64,000 bases of DNA from Syngnathus acus (lineage: Eukaryota; Chordata; Actinopteri; Syngnathiformes; Syngnathidae): the NCBI RefSeq assembly GCF_901709675.1, contig NC_051091.1:1053967-1117966 (forward strand). The letters are read 5' to 3'. The notes under the pieces are model-generated. The model saw only the letters and a program-made list of their open reading frames with translations, searched no databases and was not told the DNA's origin. The translations under genes were made by a program, and so were the position numbers. Positions 26,100-37,988 of the stretch are shown here, piece after piece; position 1 is the first letter of the stretch, and every line of letters begins with the position of its first letter.

Positions 26100-26480
26100 A
26101 CGGTGACCTTGCACAGTCCACAGAGTAAAGGAAAACAATCCAATATACCGGATCACACACATGTGCGGTATGTGCTATTATGAATACAATTGGTGGCTGG
26201 TCAGTCACAATAAACAGCACCTTGCATTATAGGAAGAATTGGGCAAACAATCCACAGAGTAAGTCCACGTCATGCTCAGACAAGCACATACTTCACGTGT
26301 GCTACGATTAATGCGATAGAGTTCCTCTAATCAAAGCAGTTACTTCTCTAGCTAGTTAGTCCAAAACAAACAAAAGCTAGAAATGAAATTACACATTGAA
26401 AACAATAGTCCAGTCAGCAACTCCATATGAATACAAACTTTACTATTACAAGTAGAAATAATCCACATAGTAAAAACGGG
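26100..26480. repeat. irregular degenerate repeat zone
   Basis: Related words recur at uneven spacing: CCACAGAGTAA near 26119 and 26251, CCACATAGTAA near 26462; CTTGCACA or CTTGCATT near 26108 and 26221, and CTTGCACAA just beyond at 26550. This suggests an old, diverged duplication and not a clean tandem array. Confidence 0.35.
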
Positions 26481-27013
26481 CGTGAACATTGTCCACTTTT
26501 CCAATACTTATGACCAAGCTTCTTATCAGGTATTCATGCTAACTAGCATCTTGCACAATAGAAAAAACAAACAAATTAATACTATAATCTATATTCACAT
26601 ATTTGTGCAGTGCACAATTCCTGTAATTCCTGCCATCTCTGCTCTCGTGTGTTATTCATTATAACATATTCCTGCTTTCTTTGATTGGTGGTAACAATAG
26701 AGTATTCATGATCACTGGCCCTTCGCAGAGCCAAAATGATTAGAACAAATTGAAATAAAACAGTTTAAAAAAAACCCAGACTGCCTGTGATTTGACAAGT
26801 CAAACTTGTGGTAGTGGGTGTCAGCCCAGCTTGTGTCACTGCATTGTCGTGAAAACAGAAGCTGGCGTTCTTTTGCAGGTGACACAGTCATTAATCACAT
26901 CTGCCGGCGGTGTCGTGCACTCCAAACCTGCCACACACTGTTTCTCTTTGCATATTTTAACGTCTCAAACCGAGTTGTTAGCTGTAATTATTTGCTGGGG
27001 CTGCTATATAAAT

Positions 27014-27019
27014 CAACAC

Positions 27020-27050
<31 letters not shown>

Positions 27051-27054
27051 ACAC
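27014..27054. repeat. (AC)n microsatellite
   Basis: Dinucleotide run with one G interruption. Confidence 0.95.
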
Positions 27055-27779
27055 CATCAGTAGTTATATGGCTCTGTAATTAGTTACACTTGAATTATTC
27101 ACTCGGCAATGTTGCCTTTCGTTGCAGTATTGAACTCTTTGAGCTGCTTCGCTAGTCAGCGCTGTTGATTATTTCATGATAAAAGGCGATAATTGATAAT
27201 ACTGAACTAATATTACATTTAATGGACTGCACAGACTATTAGAAGTTCTATGTAGCAGTGACGCAAGTAGCTTTGGACAGCAATACTGAAGTATATGTCA
27301 ATATACCGTACTGAAAAAAACAACTGTTAAAGCCACTGTAGCAATAAATACTTTGAAGTTGTGTCTATTACATCATATTGTTAAATACTACATTTAACAA
27401 AGTGGGCATTTGTGGGAGTGCAGTGCCCCCTCCCTGTCTTTCAGCCCACCTTCGACCAATAGTTAAGCACGGCTTTTGGTTACCTCAGCACCCTCGGGGA
27501 CCTCCATGAGCGGAAGCATTTATTTATAGTCTACTCCAGGGATGTCCAAACTTTTTGCAAAAGGCCGCCAGATTTGGTTAGATGAAACTGTATCGTAAAT
27601 TGTAAATATGTAACCATAAGTAGTATGTGCAGCACACTTTATAGATAGACACTGCTTTCGTCTGACAGGTGCACCCATGGCAACTGTTTTATCAGAAGCG
27701 TTCATGTCAATGTTGTGTTGTAATCTCGACACCATGCCAGGAGCAACACGTTGAAGTTTTAATTAAAGTCATTAAATGT

Positions 27780-28320
27780 AGAAAATTAATGGAGGCCTGG
27801 CATTGACTTGAGTTCCTTTGCTGGCGTTGCCGCCGCCGCCGCCGCCGCCGCCATCAGTCAGCGTAGATGAGCTCCACGCATCTTATCTGCTCCGTCAGTC
27901 AGCGGCAGCTTAATTGCGCCAGCGTGAGGACGCGAGTGAAACGCTGTTTATTCTCCGCTGACTTCCATTGCTTTAAAGCTGCCCAATCATTTTCCGCTCT
28001 AGCAGACACATTGTCGGATAAAAACGTAGTAATAAAGCTTGAAGATCCACTTAGCATTACTTTGATCTTATTACGGCTTATGGCTGGCTCGTGCCTCTGT
28101 TTGATGTCAGATGCTTTTCACGCCTCGGAATATGCATTGAGGCGCCCGGTGGCATGCAACACGTATGGGCCACCGACCTTGGTCATGCTTGCTCAATCAT
28201 CAAAACAAATAGCCGTGCTTAATGCTAACAGAGCAAAATGTCTCAGATGGGCTAACATAAAGCAACAGAGCTATAAACACAAAAGGCGCGGTAACACATG
28301 TAGGCTGACATAATGCATTT
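27780..28320. promoter_or_regulatory. candidate regulatory or CpG-rich block
   Basis: Contains eight GCC units (27829-27852) followed by CpG-containing, higher-complexity sequence that differs from the AT-rich flanks. A 148-codon plus frame (27867-28313) runs through it but has no recognisable protein character. It could be a conserved element or a non-coding first exon or promoter for tafa3. There is no direct evidence for either. Confidence 0.25.
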
Positions 28321-28697
28321 TGAAATGATTCATAATACTGCAGCTTACTGACTTTGGGGGGAGCACATACGAACAAACAACTCATTACACTCGTGCATTT
28401 TTGTCATGTTGGATGATGACCTGGAGGAAAGCCATGGCAGCATGGGGAGAACAGACAAAGCTGAGATTGGAACCAAGCCTGAGAAGCTCACCATGTTGCC
28501 TGCTTGTTGAAATGCGGGAACCTATCCTTTCAAGCAAAAAATTGCTCATGTGTTCGTTCTCCTATGATGTAATGCTTGAGCTGTCCTCCCCCTCTTGTCC
28601 ATATCATGTAGTTTCCCGTGTGGTCTCTCCTTCAATGGGAACAATAGCTATGATGTAGTGTGTAACAATTTCAACAATCACGAGTGCGACACGTGTG

Positions 28698-28714
28698 CAC
28701 ACACACACGCACAC

Positions 28715-28753
<39 letters not shown>

Positions 28754-28760
28754 CACACAC
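28698..28760. repeat. (CA)n microsatellite
   Basis: CA repeat with periodic CG interruptions, about 63 bases. Confidence 0.97.
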
Positions 28761-29289
28761 GTTCACAGATATGCGCCCCAAAAGGCAGCCCAGCCAGTCC
28801 TAAAAAGGCTTCGGCAACGTGCGATTTCCAGCCGGATTGGAATGACAGCGTGATCAGCAAAGCGTGTCGCCTAAATCCCCAGATGAATGCTCAGGGGGAG
28901 CGACCATTTCCATAAAGTGATGGAATTTCCCCCTCGAGCGTGTTTTTGTACCTCCAAATCCTGTGCAATCCTGCAAGACAGCTGCAGACAAGGGAACAGA
29001 GCAGTTTTTTTTACTTCATGCGACGGACCGTAGCAGGAAAGACGAAAGCAGCGAGGAACAGACGAGCATCGCACAGGCCAGCAGGAGCGATACACAGAAT
29101 TCGTTGGGGAAAAGAAAAAAAAGGAAAACAATTTGTGAGGGAATAGCGTGTGTAATTTGCCGCCTAATTAACAGTGTGGCATATGGCTGACTTGGCAGCG
29201 AGTTTGTATGCAATTACAAAGTTGTTGGACATGCAGAGAAAATGAGAAATTGAAAAACAAAGGCTTATCTTAATACTCTTATTTGCAGG

Positions 29290-29526
29290 TCCATCCATCG
29301 ATCCATTTTCTATATTGCTTATTGTAGGGGCGCAGATGGGATTTTGGAACTGGGGGGCATGGGGACCATGTTTCTCTCTCATATAGAAATGAATAATAAA
29401 TAAATAAAATATCAATTAAAACATAATACTTCTTGCATGGAGGGTCCCGGGGACCTGGAGCCCATTCCAGCTGACTTTGGGCAAATGGCAGATTACTCCC
29501 GACAGACATTCATTCTAACATTCATA
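29290..29526 (+). mobile_element. fragment of a widespread fish interspersed repeat
   Basis: The left part (29290-29336), with CCATCCATCGATCCATTTTC and TTGCTT, and the right part (about 29436-29526), with GGGGACCTGGAGCCCATTCC and AGCTGACTTTGGGC, match my memory of a very common teleost repeat thought to be a retrotransposon 3' region. The two parts are normally contiguous. Here about 100 AT-rich bases separate them. Diverged and non-coding. Confidence 0.55.
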
Positions 29527-30022
29527 GCGTCACTAAATGGATAAACGGCATGCCAATCGATGTATTTAATGAACAGATTGGACTTACTCTACCGTGAACA
29601 ATCCTCTCATAATGTTTCAATTGACACTGTAAAAGTAGAGTCATGTGACAAAAGGTTAAAGCTCCTCTCACACTGCACTTAGCGGAAAAGGCGTGAAAGG
29701 ACGACAGCGCTCAGGTGGTCAGTAAGCAATGAGACTTTTGCCGTACATGGCACCTGGACAAGATGCATATTTCAATGTTAGCCCTGGCTTTGCTCATTGT
29801 AAGAAGGATGAAGCAGACAAAAGAGGAATGACGCATTCTTTACGAACGGCTCGTGGGAACTTGGAGTGTTTACTCTGGTTTGTGAGCTCCATTTCCATCA
29901 AGAGCGCTTCAAGTTATATTTCAGGCTTCTAAACATGTCACTGTATGTATGTCATCTCTTGTTTGTCCCAAAACTCCATACCCAGATCTATTAAGGCTTC
30001 CTCCTGCCTTACCTGTATATAA

Positions 30023-30160
<138 letters not shown>

Positions 30161-30164
30161 TCCT

Positions 30165-33100
30165 CTCCTTTTGGATTTGCTTGTCTAACGTCAAAGCAGT
30201 GCTGTCCTTGAATAGAACCTATTTTCTTTTTAATTCAAGGGACCTTACCGTCACGGCAAACATCCTCCTGCTGCAACGGCAACCGCATACACAATGAATG
30301 GTGCGCTGCTACTAAGTGCAGTGTGAAAAGGGCTCAAAGAGAGTGGGCTTTTGAGTGACATTTCCGTATGAACTCAAAATGCACTTTCACTGTAGTTTGG
30401 TTGTTATTTTGGATCTCTACCATTACACTGGGGAGTTTCGATTATTTGGAACAGCTTTTGGTGTGATACACCACGTTGACAATATCATCATTTATGCATC
30501 AATCAGAGCTTGTCTCTTGCACTCTACAGTCAAGTGTAGAATATTCAATTTCATTCTTGAAAAAACAGCATTGCTGGCTGGGTGCATGTATCACATGGTT
30601 ATATCATGGTTCATTTTTGGTGGTTTGGTTGTATGGTGGATTTTGAAACCACAGTCGCAGATGCACAACACGAAAAGCACATTCATGCCGAAGCTTGTGT
30701 TAGCCTCAACTCTCGCCCAAATACTCACACACAGATGTCCTAACATCAAATGCTACAATATTAACATTGATACTATTTTTCTGTTCAAATACATTTACAA
30801 TGAGTTAGCGTTAATACATTTATGTATTCCTTTTAATATTTTAAAATCCGTTGAACAATATTATTTATAGAGATCTTGGATCTCACTCCATTGCATTGAT
30901 GGATTGCGACACTGCAGACACAAATGGAAGACATAACAGGGCGAGAAATATTTCTGGTTGAAAAAATAGGCAAAATCAAAAGCCATGTGACTTGCCGCCT
31001 CCCATTGCATTTGGGACTGCACTGGATGTAAGTAGGCAGCTCTGAAGAAGGTGTTATAGGGTCGGCGCGCCGGCACTCCCCCGGTGCACTGGCTTGATGC
31101 GGTGCTACTTCCAAGCTGGCTGGGCAGAAAAGCCGGCGCATTTAGCTCCACGAGCAAATATTAGGCTCAGACCAGTTGGAAGGACAAACCCCTGGGGGAG
31201 TGGGGAGGCAGAGGTCTTTTTTTTTTGGTGTTGCTGGAGTTCGCTGACACACTTGGCAAGCTCCTCTTTCTGATTTCCCCCCCCCCCCCCCTCCCCATAT
31301 TCCTTTTTTTTAAATCTCCCTTCCTCCGTTTGAGTCACACACTGACCCCTGAGCATGGTCCACGCCACCGGACACACGGTACAACACAGCATGGATCAGA
31401 AAGCTGTCCCAATGCATCATTGCAAGAGGTGCAGAGGGTGGGGGCAACATGACAGACCTCATGTTGTAACACTGAAGCTGCGTTCAACCTGCTGGAACAT
31501 GAGCAATGCACGCACTGTACTGGGCTGTGTATTTCGTTTGAGCTTTCCATTCTCAATTGGCAATCAAAACTGGAAAAGTGACTGATTATGTTTTTTACAC
31601 TGTCAAGTTTTAATGACGGAACTGATTCAATGAGGTCATTTCTACGAATGGATTTTTATTTCTAACAATACAGTTAATGGGTTGTCTCAGAATGGAATGA
31701 TGCGTGACAAACTTGATTATTTTTAAAGAAGTCATATCCTGCCATTTTGTTTTAGCTTTTAGCTATGTCCAAAAGCTATTTTCTCACCAACCCTACAAGT
31801 GTTGTTTTGCTCCATTCACTCATCTTGGAGCATTTCTGCTTTTTCCTTCTCTGTGAGCACCAGCCCCGCCCAATCAAACATCTTCAAATTGTGACATCAT
31901 AAAGTGAGGAGCCCCACCCATACCTCCCTTGCAGTCTCAAGAGAAGCCCTGTTTCTCAGAGCAGCTGTTCCTGCACCTCCAGTTGATATTTTGTGAACAA
32001 AAATAAATAATACAAATGTCCGGGCCGCAGTGTGGATCTATCTGTATGTCCATTTTTAAACCTCGTTTGTATTCGCTGGCTTTGTTCTGCTACTGTATCT
32101 TAATTGTGTTTCAATTGACGGTTTTTGCTGACTTTGTGTGGAAGCCATTTGTTACAGCTGCAGCTCTTGTACAATACGCTATATTAATAAAGTTGACACA
32201 AAATACGTCAGTTATAAATAGTCATAGTTATGTCTATTTTATTCTTATGGATTTTGTATGACTGCGGAAGAATTCAATGTGCCTCGCTGAGGAACTAAAA
32301 GCGTGCCCAGTGGGTGTTTTACATTGGTGTGTAGCGAGACGTTCAATATGAAATGAATTGGAGGTTTTTAATGTATATTTGCACACATGCGGGCGGGCAC
32401 GCACGCGCGCACACACAACTGCAGCACAACCCTCAGGCGAGGCGATCTCATTGCAAACACTCTTAAAAAGGCTTTCAACGCGGATGGCAAATTGATTTTA
32501 TAAGCTATCCAGGGTTAACCTCAAGGTCAACGAACTGAATCGAATACCTGAGTGTCGCACAAAATAAAGTACGCTTGCCAGCTCATATTAACCCTATTCA
32601 ACTTTGGACTTATTGACAAGTGTGCAAGGCGGAATCTATTCAGTGTTATTGATCCTTTTCCAGCAAACAGTCATGCAGTATTTGCCATTCATGTTTCTCC
32701 CAATCAACAAGGTTGTACTACATTGATACCAACAGGGTGACTCAAAAGAACTAACACACAGCAGTATCAGTCGGCCTTTTTTCTTGCTATGGAAGGTGCG
32801 TTTTCAAATAAACTTGGTATCTGCGTTCAATTCTAAAAATAATGAGAACAATAAAAAGCAGCAGCAATATTGGCCCTTCATTACCTAAGAGTCCAAGTGA
32901 TAAAGAAAAGCATCAGCATCTTTCTCAGCGGCACGGAGGAAGGGCTCGGCCCGAGGCGTCGCCGCGTGTCATCTTCCTGTCGTCTCTGCAGCAAAGTCGT
33001 GCGACGACGTTTAGATGAGATGTAAACAAAAGGGTTCTTTTCTTTTTGCCTTGCGGCCACAGCCAACCTCAAACTTCACAAACACTTTCCCTGACACCGC

Positions 33101-35905
33101 TCCGCGTGAATTTGATGTGTCACGAGCATGCTGCTGTCCTTTCATTGTATTCAGACCAGGCCTAAAAACAACCAGCTTCACTTTTCCAAGTTCTCCACAA
33201 AAGTATGGAAACATGTTTTGATAGCATAAAAGCATGCCGGAGTCAGCTCTAGCTAACATATTTTTCCCGCGTTTTATTTTGTTTTTTACACTCGTACTTG
33301 TGTACAAATTGTGAGTGCTTTTGCCACCTTCGGCATTAGGATGAGACTTGTAATGAGTAACCGTGCGAATCGCTAATAACAAAAAGAGGTCGGGATCAAA
33401 CCACACCAGGCTTTTACGCCCCCGACAACAACATGTTTGGCGCCAGCTTGTTATCCCAAAATAACAAAGTGGATTAAATCAAAGAAATAAATAAATAGAA
33501 ATAGCACACTCGCTCATAACTAGGCAGACCCAAATTATCTTTACTTACGTTTCTGTCTTTTACAAGACAGAAAATGTGTTAGGAGGCTCAACGGGCGACA
33601 TAAAGCACACATTTACAAAGCATAAATTGAAAATAAAGACAGATTGTGAAACGGAAGCACAATTATAGAGTGTCTATAATAAAACCTCTGGCCGGGTCAT
33701 AAAGCAGGAACTAATTGTGCTTTCTCTACTCTTCATATCACATCAGCTTCACATCATTGAGCTAAAGCTTGTAAAGTTGTCTTACGGTATGAACACAAAT
33801 CACGTGAATGAAGCACTGTTTGCTTCCTGCATTGCCCCACTTGCAGTAGTGACTAACTGAACACCAGCTGTTATTTGCTTCCAATTTAGTGGCAAGAATT
33901 TTTCGGAAGGCAGTTTTCTGCTCCCCGTTGACTTGCGAGCAAAAATATTGAAATACAATACGAGCGCTGTACAATGGCAGTGAACTCAATCAACTCTGTC
34001 CAGAACAAGTAGCAGTTGGATAGAAAAAAGAATTCTTCAAAAAAACAGCACTGAAGCTATTTTTGTCTACATGTTTGTATTTGGAAACTCCTGTCAAAGT
34101 TCAATTGTATAAAAAGAACTAGGAAAAAACAACTTGATATTGTCCTGATTTATAATGTTGCTTTTAAAGATGTGCTTGTCAGGTGTATGTGGAGTCTAGC
34201 CTTTGTTTTGACACTTGCCGAATATCTAACAAGCTGTTTCCACTTTTTGTTGATGTTAAACAAATTGTGGCTGAGAGTTTTCATAAAGGCAATGACATTG
34301 GGACTTTTATATAGACTGTGTGTTGAAGTGTAATTGGATCAAACACTGGCATGATTAATGGAGGAGATGACAACCTGCTCACAGGATGGAAGAAAATGTA
34401 TCATTAAATGAGTTGAGTTCTTTTTTCGTGATGAGCCACCTGGTTTCGGTGCCTCATCTGTCTGCCGGAATGGTTTCTCTAATAAGCGTCCTCCGTCAGG
34501 CCACCTGAACACAACCACGTTCCTTCAGCATGGATTCAATTTTGTTTGGACTCAAATTAAAAATATACATGACAGTTTTGATTTCCCAATCTTTGGCTTT
34601 TGTCAAGGAGTAATAACTATAACGTAGAAATGAATCAAACCCTCAAATAAATACACAACATATAAGGGTTAAGTCATATCCGCCCGAAATGAAAAGCATC
34701 GGCCTTTACGGAAATGAAAAAAACAAATCTTTTTACGATACACAAACCGAATACATCGACATGGCAACACATAGACGCTAAAATCGAATTGGACAAATCA
34801 AAACTAACAAACATGGCTGAATGCAGGACAGCCAAGGCTATCAAGTACCCACAACTTGTGTCATGAAAACATTGAATCGAAATGAGAGGGCCCTAATACA
34901 GTATTAGATGTTACATTATTGTATAAATGACAGGCTGTTTTGACTCTTAACATCACAAGTGGAACGACCAAAGACCTCTCCAAATCTCTAACTTGTACCC
35001 CGAGGAATGCGGTGGTCATGTTCCAGATTCTGTGATCCCAACTCCCTGTATAAAATGCATCACCTCTCTCATCTTATTCCAATGAAGAGTCTCTGGCAGT
35101 CAGTCCAAAGGCAGTCACGGCAAAATAAAATAAAAAAATACCATCCCCTCATTTGCCAGTGCTTGCAAGGGAAGCAGGGAGTTAATCTCATGCGGGGCGG
35201 GTGGGGTAAAAAAACATGGATTGACTAATTTGAGTTGCAGCACTGGAACACAGTTCAAAGTCAGAGCTGTGATTTGATTCTCACACGAGAGAGAGGAGAG
35301 AGTCCGGCAGGGCACTGGTGCTGGCAACGTGATAAGCCACTGATTGGAGCGCTTGTGTTGAGCTCTCGGCGGGCTTCTCACTCAGAGGAGGAGGAGAGAG
35401 AGGACTGCCGACTAAAGACGACTGAGACAGAGAACACTTGAAGACCTCCTGGGTAGCGCCGGCATAATAAAGCACCTTTGAGGACTATCACCTTCTGTTG
35501 GGTGGCAACAAGTCTTCAAGGGAACATATTATGCACAAACAAATTAATAACTTAGTATCTGTGACTTGCTTTCATCAAAATACCCTCATCAGAACCAGTC
35601 GATATGTTATTATAGTACCGCGCAGTAGCATTGGGCAGTATCATATCAATATGCATAATAATGATATCAATTTTTCATTTGGTAACATTTGAAGACCCAG
35701 TAAAGTGCATTTGGGGATTTTTTTATTCTTTTTCAGACATTAAATGATTGAAGATGTAGAAAACATGTACAAAGAGTGAGAACTGAACTGTGGAGATACT
35801 GTGTTATCATTCATTTTTTTTTAACCAACAATATTTTTTTTTACAATAAACAGTGTGTTGCGGAATAGTTGACCATGAGTGACCGGTCTGTTTTATTCCT
35901 TGCAG
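30165..35905. other. upstream interval adjoining tafa3
   Basis: No coding exon recognised. It includes a 171-codon unassigned frame (30355-30870), a C run (31277-31291), a short repeat-like block around 31850-31990 and a purine-rich GC-balanced block (about 35270-35480). At least one non-coding tafa3 exon is expected somewhere upstream of 35905, but I cannot place it. Confidence 0.45.
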
Positions 35906-36018
35906 AATGAAGGAGCGGGACCTGCGGGGAATGTGCAGAAAGGTGCTGCTGCTGACCGTCTGCATGTTGTCTCTTTGGGGACAACTCAGCAGTGCGTCGT
36001 CACACCGGAGCCACATTG
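35906..36018 (+). CDS. tafa3: TAFA3-like secreted protein, coding exon with signal peptide
   Basis: First coding exon of a TAFA (FAM19A) family secreted cysteine-rich protein. The acceptor TTTTATTCCTTGCAG ends at 35905 and the ATG follows one base later (35907-35909). It encodes 37 residues plus one base: a charged start MKERDLRG, a hydrophobic core VLLLTVCMLSLW (about residues 13-24) and a signal-cleavage-like SSAS near residues 28-31. The protein should enter the secretory pathway. The donor GTATGA (36019-36024) gives a phase-1 intron. The arrangement (basic start, LLLL core, LWG, SSA-S, HH/SH-rich mature start) resembles TAFA2 and TAFA3. Because the ATG is one base from the splice site, a non-coding upstream exon must exist. 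Confidence 0.92.
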
Positions 36019-37039
36019 GTATGAAATGGGATGACTTCGACAAAAATACGCAATATGCTAAGGTGTTTGTTCACATGTCGCAAGGGTTATTTTGATCTCA
36101 TGATCAAAAAGACATCAGATGGTTCCTAAGACAAAGACAGTGAAAAGAGTCAATGAAATTAGAAATGAATGCTCATATACAGAAGACACCAGGAAAAATG
36201 GACAGAGAGGGCTTGCCGAACATTTTGGGGGTTTGTGCGCTCACCCCAAAGTTCAGCAGTCCAACGTTTTGTGCACCACTACAGTAGCCTGCCTAATGGT
36301 GACCATGCATCATTGTGTGTGTTGTTGTGCATCTGTGTGTGTGGCCAAGGAAGGACAAGCCTTTTCAAAGTGATTTCCTTTAATGGATGGATGGCCTGGT
36401 CCTAGGGCGGGAGGGCGCAAAGTGTGACTACACATTGAAATAATGAGCCTCATTTCCGCCACACGACAATCGTTGCCGGCCGCAGTCGCTCGCTGAAAGC
36501 AAGTAGTTGGATCAGACCGGAGGGGTTGCACCTGAAGGGAACATGTCACGTAGGCCAGTGATTTCTTAAGCTGAAATGATTTTCTGACCAGATTTGCCAA
36601 AGTCGCATCTGAGGTTGGGGGTTAGAATTAAGGTTGCAACCCCTCCCTTTTTTGTTTCATTTTCCTGAACAAAAAAAGACATAAACTTGTCAGTGAAAAT
36701 TGACCATCACGGCTGGCTGATCCCTTAAATGTTCTCTCTGATTGGCGGGTGGATCTGAAACATAAGTCTCACGGGGAACAAAACCTAGCTGTACAGCATC
36801 TTCAATTTTTGCCTTTATCTTACACTCACACTGACATTTATCCAATAAATGTCACATTTTCCCAGTTTGAAAGAGGTCTTCAATGCTTCGGCTTTCTATT
36901 TCTGCTTCAGTGAGTCATATCCCAATCGTGCCCCTTGAAAGTGCAAAAATAAAAAAGGTTTCAGTTGCACTATGGCGTTTAAATCCTACCTTCCATTCAT
37001 GCATATTTTTGACAATGTTCCTGTAAATCCCATTTGTTT

Positions 37040-37310
37040 GACTGCAAACACATTGGCTCAATCATTTAATCCACAGGCTTAAGTCGCCGCCTGTGCATTT
37101 GTGCCACTGCTTGGCTTATTAGTAGCAAGCGCACCCTCGCACCCCTAACCGCTAATAACGCCCGCCTCTGCAGAGGTCAAGTCAAGGTGGGCCGTATAAA
37201 CAAACATCTTTAGCCCCCTCTCTGTTTACCTTCGCCAAAGCGGTTGAACTTTTCACCACGACCACGACCGGAGCACGCGGCGCTCTCGCATCAGCGCCTT
37301 ATTAAGAAGG
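37040..37310. promoter_or_regulatory. candidate intronic conserved element
   Basis: Higher-complexity block with GCTAATAACG, GGCTTATTAGTAG and GGGCCGTATAAAC words, no open frame and no repeat signature, just before a long C run (37313-37331). Enhancer-like texture only. Confidence 0.25.
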
Positions 37311-37902
37311 CACCCCCCCCCCCCCCCCCCCTTCTCCTTACCCCACATCCCCAGAGCACCATCTACATTCATTAGCTAGTCATGAAAGAGTGGCGAGGGA
37401 AGAAAGCAGGCGAGAGCCAAAATGGTCTGGAGAGGAAGCCAGCAAAGCGTGCTACCTTTTGGCTGTACCATCTTGTCTGTTTTGACTTGGGTTGATGATG
37501 TGACGATGCACAGGGTCAAATTGGAGTCGCCGCTATTAATATACAGTCATCAGCTTTGGAAGTTGACAACCGACCTACTACTATTGGGTTTGCCATATGC
37601 ATGTAGACTTTTAGCGCTGCACGTGTGTGTGTGTGTGTATGGGGGGGGGAATGGTGTGTTTAATTTACTCAAATTTCTTTTGAGAAGTCGTCGCACAAAA
37701 TGAAATCATCTGGAACCAGGTGCATTTTTTAAAGTCAATTTTTAAAAAAGTGTGTGGATCAGATACTTTTATTTAATTCAATTGAGTAAATTGAGTAAAT
37801 ACAACAACAAAAAAAGTCAGTGTATAGTTTACATACATTGTTTTGGGTGTGCTCTTTTGACCAACTGTTCTTGGATCTTTTTTTCTCCTTGAACAACAAT
37901 TC

Positions 37903-37904
37903 TG

Positions 37905-37983
<79 letters not shown>
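37903..37983. repeat. (GT)n microsatellite
   Basis: About 40 GT units, nearly pure, in tafa3 intron 2. Potential Z-DNA-forming tract. Confidence 0.98.

Positions 37984-37988
<5 letters not shown>

Larger units (their letters stand above)
23009..27500. other. intergenic DNA, no confirmed gene
   Basis: No recognised exon. It contains GT and AC microsatellites (25721-25740, 27014-27054), a GC-richer block open in both directions (24880-25278, listed separately) and an irregular repeat zone at 26100-26480 in which CCACAGAGTAA- and CTTGCA-type words recur. Confidence 0.5.

Noticed and set aside
27537-27575. CAGGGATGTCCAAACTTTTT resembling a hAT-type terminal repeat
   Set aside because: No matching opposite end or target duplication was found. 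At best a one-ended fossil.
31850-31990. Block with CCCCGCCCAATC and GTGACATCATAAAGTG, looking like an old interspersed repeat or promoter
   Set aside because: I could not match it to a family or find a second copy in the window.
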